This document shows, piece after piece, positions 43,514 through 53,569 of a stretch of 64,000 nt of DNA. The translations under genes and the position numbers were made by a program. The notes under the pieces were generated by a model. It was not told the DNA's origin and searched no databases. It saw only the letters and a program-made list of their open reading frames with translations. Origin of the DNA: JADGQM01 sp964441945 (GTDB taxonomy: Bacteria; Desulfobacterota; Syntrophobacteria; Syntrophobacterales; Syntrophobacteraceae); the NCBI GenBank assembly GCA_964441945.1, contig CAYTWB010000007.1, positions 34,347-98,346 on the forward strand. Direction: 5' to 3'. How positions within the stretch are numbered: position 1 is the stretch's first letter; each line of letters opens with the position of its first letter.

Positions 43514-45502
43514 ATGCGCATGAAAAGAGAAGCGGTTGTAGCGGGGTTGATGGTCTTGCTCTGCGGGATCAGCCTGGATGTCGCGTCGATTTTTGAGCGG
43601 CGGAACAGTTCTGGTACAGCATTTGCTAAACTGGAAGAACCGGCTGGAAAGTACAGCGGGAAAAAGGTCCTTTGGGTCGATTCCTACCACCAGGGATACG
43701 AATGGAGTGACGGCGTTGAACAGGGTATCCGGGCCGGGCTTCGGTCAACGGGAGTCGTTCTGGAGGTCTTTCGGATGGACACGAAGCGAAACGACTCGGC
43801 AGAGTACGGGAAGACAGCAGGCGAAGCAGCCCGGGATGCCGTAGAGCGATTCAAGCCTGACGTGGTCATTGCCTCTGATGACAATGCTCAGAAATACCTG
43901 GTGGTGCCCTATCTCAAGGATACGGGCCTGCCCGTTGTTTTTTGCGGCGTCAACTGGGATGCCTCAGTATACGGGTATCCCTGCGGCAATATTACCGGAA
44001 TGGTCGAGATGCATTTGGTCAAAGAGACGGTTGAGCAGCTCAGGGCGCATGCCAGGGGTGACCGAATCGGACTGATAAGCAGCGATATCGAAACGGCGAG
44101 AAGGGCTGTGGTTTTCTTCAACAAACGCTTTTTCGACGGCAAGTTGAAAGAATATCTTGTTGGCGGCTTTGACGATTTCAAGAAGGAATTCTCACGGGCC
44201 CAGCAAGAAGTGGACATGCTCATTTTCTACAACTATGCGGGCATGAAAGACTGGGACGGTGAAACGGCGGAAAGGTTTCTGGCTCAGGAAACGAAAATCC
44301 CCACGGGCGGAATCGTTGATTGGATGACGCCGTTTGTTGTATTCGATCTGGCGGTCGTTGCGGAGGAGCACGGGAGATTCGTTGCCCAGACGGCGTTGAA
44401 GGTCCTGGATGGAACCAGACCTCTGGATATTCCCGTGATGGAGAACAAGGAATACAACCTGACGGTTAATCTGAAGATGGCCAAGGCCGCAGGCATTGTC
44501 CTTCCCGTCTCCATTCTGAAAACAGCCAGGGTTACCGGGAAGGACGCTTTCGATTTCGGATTTGATAGAAGTTGGATTCGAAGAGCCAAGATAGAGGGCA
44601 GGAAGGTGCTGTGGGTGGATTCATATCACCAGGGATATGAATGGAGTGATGGGATAGAGAAGGGGATCAGGGATGTTCTGTACGGTACCGGCGTGGATTT
44701 GAAAGTCTTCCGCATGGACACCAAGCACAATGATTCCGAGGAGTTCGGGAAGGAGGCGGGTTTGAGGGCCAGAGCGATGCTTCAACAATTCAGACCGGAT
44801 GTGCTCATCGCCTCGGACGACAATGCTCAGAAGTACCTGGTCTATCCCTATCTAAAGGGTGCAAGCTTGCCCGTGGTCTTTTGCGGGGTCAACTGGGATG
44901 CTTCCATGTACGGTTATCCTTTTGAGAACATAACGGGAATGGTCGAGGTGGAGCTGGTGGAAGAGCTCATGAGCTACCTGAGAAGGTACGCCAGGGGGGA
45001 TCGGGTTGGCTATCTGGCCGGGGATGTTGAAACCGACAGGAAGATCATCGACAGCTACAACCGGCTCTTTTTTGGTGGGCGGATGAAGTCCTACCTGGTA
45101 AAGACCTTCGACGAGTTTCAGAAGGTGTTCCGGCAGGCTCAGGACGAAGTGGACATCCTCATAATCTACAATTATGCCGGAATCATCGGATGGGACACCG
45201 TCGAGGCGGAGGGTTTTCTGAGCGCTGAGACAAGGATACCAACGGGTTCTCTTGCTCCGTTCATGAGCCCTTATACCGTATTCACCCTGGCCAAACTTCC
45301 TGTGGAGCAGGGTAACTATGCCGCCCAGGCGGCGCTGCAGATCCTGGCCGGAAGAAAACCGGCGGAACTGGAAGTGGTGACGAACAGAGAGAGCCAGTTG
45401 GTCGTAAATCTCAAGATGGCCAAATCTGCAGGCATTATCCTTCCTGTTTCGATCCTCAGGGATGCTCGGGTCATCGGTCAGGGAGCACTTCAAGGGCAAT
45501 AG
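43514..45502 (+). CDS. Tandem-duplicated ABC-type substrate-binding protein
   Basis: 662 residues. A signal peptide or anchor (about 5-22) is followed by two copies of a ~310-residue periplasmic binding domain of the ABC_sub_bind/TrpX-like type. The copies start at KVLWVDSYHQGYEWSDG (coding 43664 and 44603, offset 939 bases or 313 codons) and share FRMDTK, VIASDDNAQKYLV, VVFCGVNWDAS, NITGMVE, NYAG and VNLKMAKxAGIxLPVSIL. No ABC permease or ATPase is next to it. The hybrid kinase starts 29 bases downstream, so a ligand-sensing role with that kinase is plausible. The start is ATG 43514 (ATG 43520 or TTG 43508 possible). Confidence 0.85.
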   Translation: MRMKREAVVAGLMVLLCGISLDVASIFERRNSSGTAFAKLEEPAGKYSGKKVLWVDSYHQGYEWSDGVEQGIRAGLRSTGVVLEVFRMDTKRNDSAEYGKTAGEAARDAVERFKPDVVIASDDNAQKYLVVPYLKDTGLPVVFCGVNWDASVYGYPCGNITGMVEMHLVKETVEQLRAHARGDRIGLISSDIETARRAVVFFNKRFFDGKLKEYLVGGFDDFKKEFSRAQQEVDMLIFYNYAGMKDWDGETAERFLAQETKIPTGGIVDWMTPFVVFDLAVVAEEHGRFVAQTALKVLDGTRPLDIPVMENKEYNLTVNLKMAKAAGIVLPVSILKTARVTGKDAFDFGFDRSWIRRAKIEGRKVLWVDSYHQGYEWSDGIEKGIRDVLYGTGVDLKVFRMDTKHNDSEEFGKEAGLRARAMLQQFRPDVLIASDDNAQKYLVYPYLKGASLPVVFCGVNWDASMYGYPFENITGMVEVELVEELMSYLRRYARGDRVGYLAGDVETDRKIIDSYNRLFFGGRMKSYLVKTFDEFQKVFRQAQDEVDILIIYNYAGIIGWDTVEAEGFLSAETRIPTGSLAPFMSPYTVFTLAKLPVEQGNYAAQAALQILAGRKPAELEVVTNRESQLVVNLKMAKSAGIILPVSILRDARVIGQGALQGQ

Positions 45503-45531
45503 ATTTCTTCTCGATTTGGGGGAACTGTTTG

Positions 45532-47817
45532 ATGAGACTAGCCACCAAGATGAACCTGGTGTCAATGGTTATCCTGATTTCTCTGGCGTGCGCTTTCACC
45601 ATAGCGGGGGTGATTGCAATCGACCGCATCGCGTACGATCTGAACCGCCAGGTGATGTCCAAGGAAGTCCAAAACATCGTAGCGACAATGCGGTCAACCC
45701 ACCGGGTGCTCAAGGAAAGCGGAGTGGCCGGGGTGGGGAGCTATGTGACCAAAGCCCAGGATGACCTGGCGGCGGAGTTTGCACACTACCAGTTTGGAAA
45801 GACCGGCGAGCTCATCGTCATCAGTCGGCCGAATTCCATCGTCTTCGGCAAGTCTCTCGACAAAGGGCGTCCCCTGCATTTTCAGTGCCTGTCCCAGATG
45901 GCAGCCATGGGAACAGGGAGCCTCGAATGCGTATACGGGGGTGAGGATCGGTTCTTTTCCTTCGAAACCTATCCCGAATGGAACTGGCTGGTCATGCTCT
46001 CCATTACGACTGATGAGGTGACCGAGGCGCGTACTCAGTTTTTGCAGCGTGTGGCGGTCATTGCTGCGGGGAGCCTTGTGCTGTGCAGCCTCCTGTTCCT
46101 CTGGTTTACGAACATGGTGGCGAAGCCGATTCGACAACTTGCGGCGGCAACGACCCTTATGAGTCAAGGCGAATGGGACGTTCCTCTGCCCGCTCCCCGC
46201 GGAAAGGATGAAGTTTCTGAACTCACCGCTGCCTTTGAGGAGATGTACGAAAAGCTGGCAACTTCGTATCAAAGCCTTCAGGACAAGATCCAGGAGATTG
46301 AAGAATCGCGGGAGGCGTTGCGTGAGAGTGAAGAGCGATTCCGTTCCCTGGTTGAGACAACCAGCGACTGGGTCTGGGAGCTGGATCAGCATAGAGTGTA
46401 TACCTACTGCAGTCCCAAGGTTAAGGACCTGCTCGGTTATGAGCCCGCTGAGCTCATTGGCAAAGTCCCGGAGGATTTTATAGCCGGAGTCGAAAATGAA
46501 GGCTCGGCATCAACTTTCAGGGACATTCTGGAATTGAAAAAGAGTTTTGCGGCTATGCAGAAAACCTGCCTCCACAAGGACGGACATGAAGTGGTCATCG
46601 AAACGAGTGGCGTTCCGTTTTTTGATCCTGAAGGCAGGTTTCTGGGTTTCCGAGGCATTGATCGTGACATCACCGAGCGGAAAAAAATGGAGGAAGGTCT
46701 CCTGAAGGCCCAAAAACTCGAGTCCATCGGTCTCCTTGCGGGGGGAATCGCTCATGATTACAACAACATCCTGACAGCCATCCTGGGCAATATCTCCCTG
46801 GCAAGGCGATATGCCTCATCCGAGGACCCGATCTTCAAGAGACTGGAGCAGACTGAAAAGGCCGCTCTGCGGGCCAGGGACCTCACGCAACAGCTCCTCA
46901 CCTTTGCCAGGGGTGGTACCCCAGTCAAAAAGACGGTTAGGATTGCGGAACTGATTGAGGGATCGCGGACACTCGCCTTGCAAGGGTCCAATGTGGGTTC
47001 GGAATTCAAGATGCCGCCCGATCTATGGCCTGTGGATGCCGATGAGGGGCAGATCAGTCAAGTCATGAACAACCTGATCATCAATGCTGTTCAGTCAATG
47101 CCCGAGGGGGGAACGGTCGAGCTCTCCGCCGAGAATGTTGTTGTGGACAATGACCAGAAGCTGCTGCTTCAGCCGGGCCGTTATGTGCGATTGTCTGTTC
47201 AGGACCATGGAACGGGGATTGCCAGAGAGGACCTCTCCAAGATCTTCGACCCATATTTTACAACCAGGCCAACCGGATCGGGCCTCGGCCTTACAACGGC
47301 CTATTCGATCATCAACCGGCATGGGGGGTATATCTCGGTGGAGTCTGAACCGAATGTCGGGACAACGTTCTGTATCTATCTGCCGGCTTCAGAGATGGAA
47401 GCCCCCGGGGAGGAAGATTCGGAAGCGAAACCGGCGAGGGGGAAAGGGAAGGTCCTGGTGATGGATGACGAGGAAATAGTGAGAGAGGTCCTTGGCGAAA
47501 TGCTCAACGGCCTGGGCTACCAGGTCTCTTTCGCCCGGGACGGTGCCGAAGCGATATCGATCTACAAAGAGTGTCTGGGCTCAGAGGACCCTTTTGAAGC
47601 TGTGATTATCGACCTCACGATTCGTGGGGGTATGGGAGGAAAGGAAGCCATAAAAAGACTCACGGAAATCGACCCGGACATCAGGGCTATCGTATCCAGT
47701 GGATATTCCAACGATCCGATCATGTCCAACCATCGGGACTACGGATTTCGAGGCGTTGTCTGCAAACCCTTCCGGATGCAGGAACTGAGCCGTGTTCTGG
47801 AGCAGGTCGCTGGATGA
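45532..47817 (+). CDS. Hybrid sensor histidine kinase with PAS and receiver domains
   Basis: 761 residues. Membrane helices at about 9-30 and 173-194 flank a ~140-residue periplasmic Cache-like sensor (FGKTGELIVISRPNSIVFGK). Then come HAMP (KPIRQLAAATTLMSQGEWDV), a PAS domain (about 268-385, ERKK end), HisKA with His408 (AGGIAHDYNNIL), HATPase (NLIINAVQSMPEGG, GSGLGLTTAYSII) and a C-terminal receiver (VLVMDDEE, phospho-Asp in VIIDLTIRGG, Lys in VCKPF). No separate DNA-binding regulator follows. It is probably co-transcribed with the tandem binding protein. The start is ATG 45532. Confidence 0.93.
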   Translation: MRLATKMNLVSMVILISLACAFTIAGVIAIDRIAYDLNRQVMSKEVQNIVATMRSTHRVLKESGVAGVGSYVTKAQDDLAAEFAHYQFGKTGELIVISRPNSIVFGKSLDKGRPLHFQCLSQMAAMGTGSLECVYGGEDRFFSFETYPEWNWLVMLSITTDEVTEARTQFLQRVAVIAAGSLVLCSLLFLWFTNMVAKPIRQLAAATTLMSQGEWDVPLPAPRGKDEVSELTAAFEEMYEKLATSYQSLQDKIQEIEESREALRESEERFRSLVETTSDWVWELDQHRVYTYCSPKVKDLLGYEPAELIGKVPEDFIAGVENEGSASTFRDILELKKSFAAMQKTCLHKDGHEVVIETSGVPFFDPEGRFLGFRGIDRDITERKKMEEGLLKAQKLESIGLLAGGIAHDYNNILTAILGNISLARRYASSEDPIFKRLEQTEKAALRARDLTQQLLTFARGGTPVKKTVRIAELIEGSRTLALQGSNVGSEFKMPPDLWPVDADEGQISQVMNNLIINAVQSMPEGGTVELSAENVVVDNDQKLLLQPGRYVRLSVQDHGTGIAREDLSKIFDPYFTTRPTGSGLGLTTAYSIINRHGGYISVESEPNVGTTFCIYLPASEMEAPGEEDSEAKPARGKGKVLVMDDEEIVREVLGEMLNGLGYQVSFARDGAEAISIYKECLGSEDPFEAVIIDLTIRGGMGGKEAIKRLTEIDPDIRAIVSSGYSNDPIMSNHRDYGFRGVVCKPFRMQELSRVLEQVAG

Positions 47818-47840
47818 AAGAAACAGAGCTCCCTTGAAGC

Positions 47841-48278
47841 CTACACCAGCTGCTCCGATTCGGCCTGACTGAGCTCAAATCTGGCCACGATGAGCTTCTT
47901 ATACAGGGTAGCCGCTTTCTGAGCATTCGCTGTAAGGGTTGCTTTCAGCAGGTCTGCCTCCAATTCCGCCACCTCGAGGCGCTCGTAGTAATCCAGCGCC
48001 TCCTTGAAGTGAGCCAGTACAATCTTGCCGGTGAGAATCGGGTGGTTGTTGGTTACATTGGCATCCCTGAAGCGTGTCCCGTGTTCCAGTTCCACTTCCA
48101 GGCCTTTGGAAAAGCGCTCCAGAGTGATCGGCATGCCCTCTCGGTTGACCTCAACCAGAATAGCGGCGGCTTCTTCGGGCATGACCTTTGGTTCAGGCAA
48201 AGCGGTCCAATCTCTGATTCCGAGAGTCCGGCACACTCTCTTGACTTCTTCCACAGTGATGTATTCCGGTAGCTCCAC
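47841..48278 (-). CDS. DUF5661-like small protein
   Basis: 145 residues, soluble. The block GLEVELEHGTRFRDANVTNN followed by HPILTGKIVLAHFKEALDYYERL closely resembles the pattern I associate with DUF5661, which has no established role. The N-terminal ~45 residues look like a small helical module (TVEEVKRVCRTLGIRDW). A C-terminal ~45-residue helix-rich extension follows the DUF part. GTG start with AAAAAGGAG upstream. It lies 18 bases after the 76-residue gene on the same strand, so the two form an operon. It converges with the hybrid kinase gene. Confidence 0.7.
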   Translation of the reverse strand: MELPEYITVEEVKRVCRTLGIRDWTALPEPKVMPEEAAAILVEVNREGMPITLERFSKGLEVELEHGTRFRDANVTNNHPILTGKIVLAHFKEALDYYERLEVAELEADLLKATLTANAQKAATLYKKLIVARFELSQAESEQLV

Positions 48279-48296
48279 GGTCTCTCCTTTTTACCA

Positions 48297-48527
48297 CTAT
48301 TGTGAATTGTCCAAATGCGGCCACTGGACTTTAACGAGCTTTTCCACATGAAAGCAGAAGCGGTCCCACTCGACCTCGTGCCCGCTGATCGGGCACCTCA
48401 ACTTCACTTTTCGCTCGCTCAGTCCAATGACCTCCCAATCGCCCCGACGTGGTCCGCTTTCAATGGTGATCTTCTCACCGATCTCAAAAGCATAGGGTCT
48501 AAAAAGTGTTACATCCTGTTCGCTCAT
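48297..48527 (-). CDS. Small protein, function unknown
   Basis: 76 residues, no family recognised. The sequence EIGEKITIESGPRRGDWEVIGLSERKVKLRCPISGHEVEWDRF looks like a small SH3- or KOW-like beta barrel: a 'GEKI..G.RRGDWEVIG' turn and alternating hydrophobic strands. It has two cysteines (RCPISG, RFCFH). It starts at ATG 48527 and is followed by the DUF5661-like gene, so the pair is probably co-expressed. Confidence 0.6.
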   Translation of the reverse strand: MSEQDVTLFRPYAFEIGEKITIESGPRRGDWEVIGLSERKVKLRCPISGHEVEWDRFCFHVEKLVKVQWPHLDNSQ

Positions 48528-48604
48528 CGTTTCTCTCGCTCGAAACCCTGGTGATTTGCCAGGTCGTTAATACAGCGCTACCAAACAATGTCCGGGTCCC
48601 CACT

Positions 48605-48772
48605 CGTCACCCCGGCGAAGGCACATGCGCGTCAATTAAGGGATATTCCGTGTGGTACCATATGGTTACCAAAACCGGGAAGCCTCCCCAACGTCATTCC
48701 GGCATGTTTTGGGCCGGAATCCAGGGTCTTGAGAGTCTTCTGGATCCCGGCTAAATGCCTGCCGGAGTGACG
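48605..48772. repeat. Dispersed repeat element (third copy)
   Basis: Bases 48605-48637 match 1977-2009 at 29 of 33 positions. Bases 48692-48772 are an imperfect palindrome opening CGTCATTCCGGC and closing GCCGGAGTGACG, like those at 2508-2675 and 38712-38772. It fills most of the 326-base gap before the beta-propeller gene and contains no credible coding sequence. Confidence 0.85.
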
Positions 48773-48853
48773 ACTCGTGGATAATGGTCACTCTGTTGTG
48801 CAGCGCTGTACTCAATAAAAGATCGTCAGAAACCGGACGCCGGTGCACCCTTT

Positions 48854-50293
48854 TCAATCGGTGGAAGCCGGGAATTCCGTATCTGCATCCATATCCGCAG
48901 CGGCTTTTCCACTCTTGAGAGCGAAAGTGTACAGCCTTCCGACGCGGGAACCGACGAAAATTTTCCCATCAACGACGGCAGGCGACGATTCCACGGCCAG
49001 GCTCGTGCACGAACTCCACAGTTCCTCGCCGTTTAGAGCGTTAAACGCGTACAAATTTCCGTTGTCCGATCCTACGTAGACAAGCCCTCCGGCAACGGCT
49101 GGAGAGGAATGGATGGGAGCACCGGTATCGCTATACCAGAGGATCGCACCGTCTTCGGCATTGAAGGCATAGAGATACCCATCCCGGGAGCCTGCGTAGA
49201 CTACTCCTGCGGCCACTGCGGGCGAGGAATAGATCTCCCCGCAATTCTTGGTTACCCAGAGCTGCTCGCCGGTGATGGCTGAGAAAGCGTAGAGGCTGAA
49301 ACCGTAGCCTCCGACAAAGACCCTCCCGTTGGAAACCGCAGGAGAGGAGTAGAGCCAGTCTCCCGTATCATATTTCCACACCAGCTTGCCCGATTTGGCG
49401 TTGAAGGCGTAGAGTATCCCATCCAACGAGCCCACGTACACCATGCCATACGCTACGGCCGGTGAAGCGAAAATCTTGCCCCCGGTTGCGGCGTCCCAGA
49501 CCTTCTCTCCGGTCTCTTCGTCAAAGGCATAAAGGTGGAAATCATCGGAACCTATATAAACCATTCCATTCGCCTCTGCCGGTGAAGAGTCGATCGGACC
49601 CCCGGTCTGTGCCTCCCATTCCTTGTTGCCGTTTTTTGTCGAAAAGGCGTAGAGCTTCCCGTCTTGAGATCCTACAAAAACCTTCTGACCTTTCACGGCC
49701 GGGGAAGAGTTGATTTTGCCCTCCGTTTTGGCTTCCCACCACTGCTTCCCGTTCTTTGTCTTGAAGCAATACAGGCTGCCGTCGAACGAGGCGATATAGA
49801 CGGCGTCCTTGTAGACCGCCGGAGAGGAAACGATCGGGCCCTCCGTCTTCTCGAACCAGGCCAGGTCCACCAGTGCCACGTTCAAGGGGGTCAGGCGAGT
49901 CTCGTTCGGGTTGAAGGCTTGATGGCCGGCACCGCCGCGAAACTGAGACCAGTTGGTGGTCACCAGGAACTTGCCCTTTGCGGCCAGGCCACTGTCCAGC
50001 CCTACCGCCGTGACCCAGTATTTCCCGGGCAGAATCGTCGATGGCAGCATGAACTGGCATTTGAAGTCCCCATCGTCGTCGGTTGCTGTCAGGAAGAGTT
50101 GTGTGGATTCGAGATAGATGGCCACCGCCTCAGCAGGCGAGAACCCTTCCCCCTGGACCTTCAGGTTGGCCCCCGGTACCGCCATGGGTGGATTCACCTT
50201 AATGCCGAAGCCCTGTGCGAACACTTCACACGACGATCCCACAAACCACAGCAAAAGGGCCAGAATTCCAATTTGACAAAACGCTCTCTTCAT
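48854..50293 (-). CDS. Exported PQQ-type beta-propeller repeat protein
   Basis: 479 residues. The signal peptide (MKRAFCQIGILALLLWFVGSSCEVFAQ) is followed by an Ig/IPT-like domain (about 28-115, VNPPMAVPGANLKVQGEGF) and then about eight 40-residue blade repeats of the form SSPAVxxGxVYVGSxDGxLYAFNAxxGxxxW. This fold is shared by PQQ dehydrogenases and the lipoprotein BamB. The residues for PQQ are not evident and no dehydrogenase partner is present, so a binding or scaffold role outside the cytoplasm is more likely. It ends in a polar tail. It follows the M16C peptidase gene on the same strand, 136 bases away. Confidence 0.85.
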   Translation of the reverse strand: MKRAFCQIGILALLLWFVGSSCEVFAQGFGIKVNPPMAVPGANLKVQGEGFSPAEAVAIYLESTQLFLTATDDDGDFKCQFMLPSTILPGKYWVTAVGLDSGLAAKGKFLVTTNWSQFRGGAGHQAFNPNETRLTPLNVALVDLAWFEKTEGPIVSSPAVYKDAVYIASFDGSLYCFKTKNGKQWWEAKTEGKINSSPAVKGQKVFVGSQDGKLYAFSTKNGNKEWEAQTGGPIDSSPAEANGMVYIGSDDFHLYAFDEETGEKVWDAATGGKIFASPAVAYGMVYVGSLDGILYAFNAKSGKLVWKYDTGDWLYSSPAVSNGRVFVGGYGFSLYAFSAITGEQLWVTKNCGEIYSSPAVAAGVVYAGSRDGYLYAFNAEDGAILWYSDTGAPIHSSPAVAGGLVYVGSDNGNLYAFNALNGEELWSSCTSLAVESSPAVVDGKIFVGSRVGRLYTFALKSGKAAADMDADTEFPASTD

Positions 50294-50429
50294 AGAATAC
50301 CTCCTTCTAACGTCTGTTTTGGGTTGGTGGATTCTCTCGACTCACCTGAAACACACTACCACAGGTCCAATACCAGCCGATAGCAGAGAAAATCAGCCGG
50401 TCGACATGCAGCAGCGAAAACGATTTGCA

Positions 50430-53360
50430 TCAAAGCACCCTGAGCACGTTCAGCCGACCAGGATCATGGGCATTGGATTCGTCCACGGCGCTCTGGGGGC
50501 CGAGTACCTTCACGATCCCTTCACTCTTCAAGTGCTCAAGGTCGTCGGCAAAGGCCTTGAAATGGGCGGGTCGGGTTGCCAGGACCTCCTCTCGCATTCT
50601 CTGGCGTTGATCGTCGGAATCGTCCGTCAGACTGCGCAGCATGGCCAGAAATCCTTTGGCGTCGGGGAGAAGGTAGGTGTCGATGTTGCCGATCGTGCCG
50701 ATGACAGCCTTGGTGAGCTCATTGTCGTTCAGGTCCAAGTCGCGAAGAAAATCGGGCGAGCGGTCGAAGTTCTCGACTGTCTTGAGCAGGTTCGGGTCCC
50801 GGTAGGAGACGAAGGTCATGGTGCCTGAAGGCCTGTCGAACATGCAAAAAGCCCCGTAGGCCCCTCCTTGAACCCGAATCCGGTCCCACAGCCACGAGGT
50901 GCGAAGGTAGCCCGAGATGACCAGGGCCGACCCGTGAAACCGGTACCCCAGGTCGTAAAGATTCACCCCTTTGCCGACATAATTCACCTGGGCCGGCAGG
51001 ATCAACCCTTCAAAACGAGGCGGATATTCCGGCGACCATTTCTGTTCGGCGACCGGCGCTGAAGGCATTTCCCCAAGAAAAGCGGCGACCTTTGGTTCAG
51101 ATTGAGACCAGCCGGCTTCATCGACCGTGACGTTTATGAGCATGTTCTCCCGTTTGACGAGAATCCGCCGGATCGCTTCGAGGGTGTCAAGCACGACCGG
51201 CCAGTCTTCTTCCACCTTGCGGGCAAGGTCCCGCAGGAAGAAAAGAAAGCTTATTCCGCCCATCTGCTCCGCCGCCCAGTCTGCTTCCCTGAAGTGGGAT
51301 CGGATGCGAAGGTTGACGATCTGGTGCCCTCCGGGGACCAGTCTCTCCTCCTGCCTTGCCTTCTCTTCGAACACCATCTGGCGAAAGCGTTCCCGGCTGT
51401 CCAGGCGCACCGAGAGAAGGACATCGCGAAGGACCTCAAGGAGTTCCTCCACCTGGGACAGCATGCTTTTGCCTCGCAGAAACAGCCATGCTGCGCCCCG
51501 TGGATCAGTCATCGAAGCCGATGTGAAGACCTCCGGGCGGATGCCCCCGGTTTTGCGGCTGATGCGCTGGGTCAGCGTGACAAAATCCTCTTTCTCCGTG
51601 CCGATTTCAACGAGGGTCCGGCCGAAAAGTGGAAGATAGGGCAGATATTCCTGTTTGAGCGCGTGAAGATTGAACCCCACATCCAGGTAGACGATCCCGT
51701 TGGTAAAAATGTCATGATAGAGGGTTCGGACCGCCTCTTTTTCCAGAAGGACCTGCGGTAGGTGCTTGTTCTTTCTCTCCAGGTCCGCAAGTTCCAGGGT
51801 CGGTATGGTTTTGAGGGCATCGGGAGGATCGGGAAGCCCCTGGAGCCTTTTGAGCTCGCGGGTGTTGACCAGCACCTCCTGCAATTGGGCCGGCTGCAGG
51901 CTTGCTCTGATGGCTTTCAGCCGGTCCTGCTCCAGTGCGTCTTCTCTTGCAGCCAGAGTGGGATCGGGTCCCAGTACCAGTGTGACGCGGTGCGGGTTCC
52001 GGAGGAAGCACCGTTCGATGAGGTCTTCAAAAAACCCGGGGCCGGAAAGCAACCGTGATTTCAATGCCTCGATCGGTTTCTCGAAGGCGAGCAAAGAGAG
52101 CGGGTCCGAATCATACAACCAGGTAGTCAGCGATCGAAGCATGAGATTGAGCCCGCGGGGGAAACTCCCGGTATTGTTTTCACGCAGGCGGAATTCGATG
52201 GTATTCATCGCCGCTTCGATGGTTTGCGGATCGATGCCTTTGACGGCCAGGTTTTTCAGCGTATCCAGAATGAGACCTTCTATGCGATTCACATCCTCGA
52301 TGTGAATGCCCTTCAAGCCGGTGGAGAAATACATTTGGCGCAATTCGCTCTCGAGCCCGACCCCTGCAATATCGTCCCCCAGCCCGGAGTCGATAAGCGC
52401 TTTTCTCAGGGGGGAGCCCGGCATGCCGAGCAGGATGTACTGGAGCGCCTGCAGCGCAAAGTTCAGCTCGGGGTCGGTGGTTTCAGTGAGCAGCCAGTTT
52501 ATCGTGATCATGCCGCGCCGGGCCGCCCCATGCCCGCTCGGGTCGCCTTCCGGTGCCGCATAGGGTCGAACGACACGCCGCGGGCCCTCAAAGGCTGACT
52601 GCAGCCGGATGGTTGAGTCCGCTACCAGCGGATCGAAATCCTTGAGGTACTCATTGGCCGTCCGGAGGCGCTGTGCGGGATCGTCGTCGCCGTAAAAGTA
52701 GAGGCGTGCGTTCGAGGGATGGTAGTATTTCCGGTGAAAATCACGGAATTGTTCGAAAGTCAGCTCAATGATGTGTTTCGGGTCCCCGCCCGAATCCAGC
52801 CCATAGGTACTGTCCGGGAACAACGACTGCTGGGAGCGTTCCAAAAGCACGCTGTCCGGTGAGGAATAGGCCCCTTTCATTTCATTGTAGACGACGCCTT
52901 TGAAAATGAGGGGTCCTTCCGGATCGTCCAGTTCCAGGTGCCAGCCTTCCTGCTGAAAGACAAAGGGTGAAATCCGGGGATAGAAGACCGCATCCAGGTA
53001 GACATCGATCAGATTATAGAAGTCCCGGGTATTCTGGCTGGCCACGGGGTAGCATGTTTTGTCGGGGTAGGTGAAAGCGTTCAGAAAGGTCTTGAGGGAA
53101 CCTTTCAAAAGCTCGACGAACGGTTCCTTGACCGGATACTTGCGGGAGCCGCAAAGGACCGCGTGTTCCAGGATGTGGGCCACGCCGGTGGAATCTTTAG
53201 GAGGGGTCCGGAAGGTGATCCCGAAGACTTTGTTGTTGTCGTCATTGATCAGAGAGAGCAGTTCTGCGCCTGTTTTGACATGCCGGAAGAGCTGTGCCTG
53301 GGTCCTCAATTCCTGAATATCGAGAGTCCGAAGCCTTTCAAAGCCTTCGATAATGGTCAT
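50430..53360 (-). CDS. M16C family metallopeptidase (presequence protease-like)
   Basis: 976 residues from the ATG at 53360, which has GGAGG five bases upstream. The inverted zinc motif HxxEH is His62-Ile-Leu-Glu65-His66 (AHILEHAVLCGS); the third ligand is probably in VVYNEMKGAY (Glu160). Four M16-type domains in one chain fit the PreP/falcilysin group, which encloses and degrades short unfolded peptides. There is no signal peptide, so it is probably cytosolic. Later blocks include VLGPDPTLAAREDALEQD and the C-terminal IRVQGGAYGAFCMFDRPSG. It may be co-transcribed with the propeller gene downstream. Confidence 0.92.
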   Translation of the reverse strand: MTIIEGFERLRTLDIQELRTQAQLFRHVKTGAELLSLINDDNNKVFGITFRTPPKDSTGVAHILEHAVLCGSRKYPVKEPFVELLKGSLKTFLNAFTYPDKTCYPVASQNTRDFYNLIDVYLDAVFYPRISPFVFQQEGWHLELDDPEGPLIFKGVVYNEMKGAYSSPDSVLLERSQQSLFPDSTYGLDSGGDPKHIIELTFEQFRDFHRKYYHPSNARLYFYGDDDPAQRLRTANEYLKDFDPLVADSTIRLQSAFEGPRRVVRPYAAPEGDPSGHGAARRGMITINWLLTETTDPELNFALQALQYILLGMPGSPLRKALIDSGLGDDIAGVGLESELRQMYFSTGLKGIHIEDVNRIEGLILDTLKNLAVKGIDPQTIEAAMNTIEFRLRENNTGSFPRGLNLMLRSLTTWLYDSDPLSLLAFEKPIEALKSRLLSGPGFFEDLIERCFLRNPHRVTLVLGPDPTLAAREDALEQDRLKAIRASLQPAQLQEVLVNTRELKRLQGLPDPPDALKTIPTLELADLERKNKHLPQVLLEKEAVRTLYHDIFTNGIVYLDVGFNLHALKQEYLPYLPLFGRTLVEIGTEKEDFVTLTQRISRKTGGIRPEVFTSASMTDPRGAAWLFLRGKSMLSQVEELLEVLRDVLLSVRLDSRERFRQMVFEEKARQEERLVPGGHQIVNLRIRSHFREADWAAEQMGGISFLFFLRDLARKVEEDWPVVLDTLEAIRRILVKRENMLINVTVDEAGWSQSEPKVAAFLGEMPSAPVAEQKWSPEYPPRFEGLILPAQVNYVGKGVNLYDLGYRFHGSALVISGYLRTSWLWDRIRVQGGAYGAFCMFDRPSGTMTFVSYRDPNLLKTVENFDRSPDFLRDLDLNDNELTKAVIGTIGNIDTYLLPDAKGFLAMLRSLTDDSDDQRQRMREEVLATRPAHFKAFADDLEHLKSEGIVKVLGPQSAVDESNAHDPGRLNVLRVL

Positions 53361-53569
53361 GCTTTCCTCCAATGCTGATGCAGATCAATCGCCATTCACC
53401 CGCCTGGCCGGGTTTCTGTCGCAATTCGGGGATTCAGTCAACACTCGAAGGGTCGCTTAACACCTCCAGTGACTTTTCTCAATCCTTAAAGAAGCTTTTC
53501 TGATAATCTATATCGGATCGGAAAAGGAATTGCTTGACGACGTTTCCCGGTGAGCGAAGGAGATGCGCG

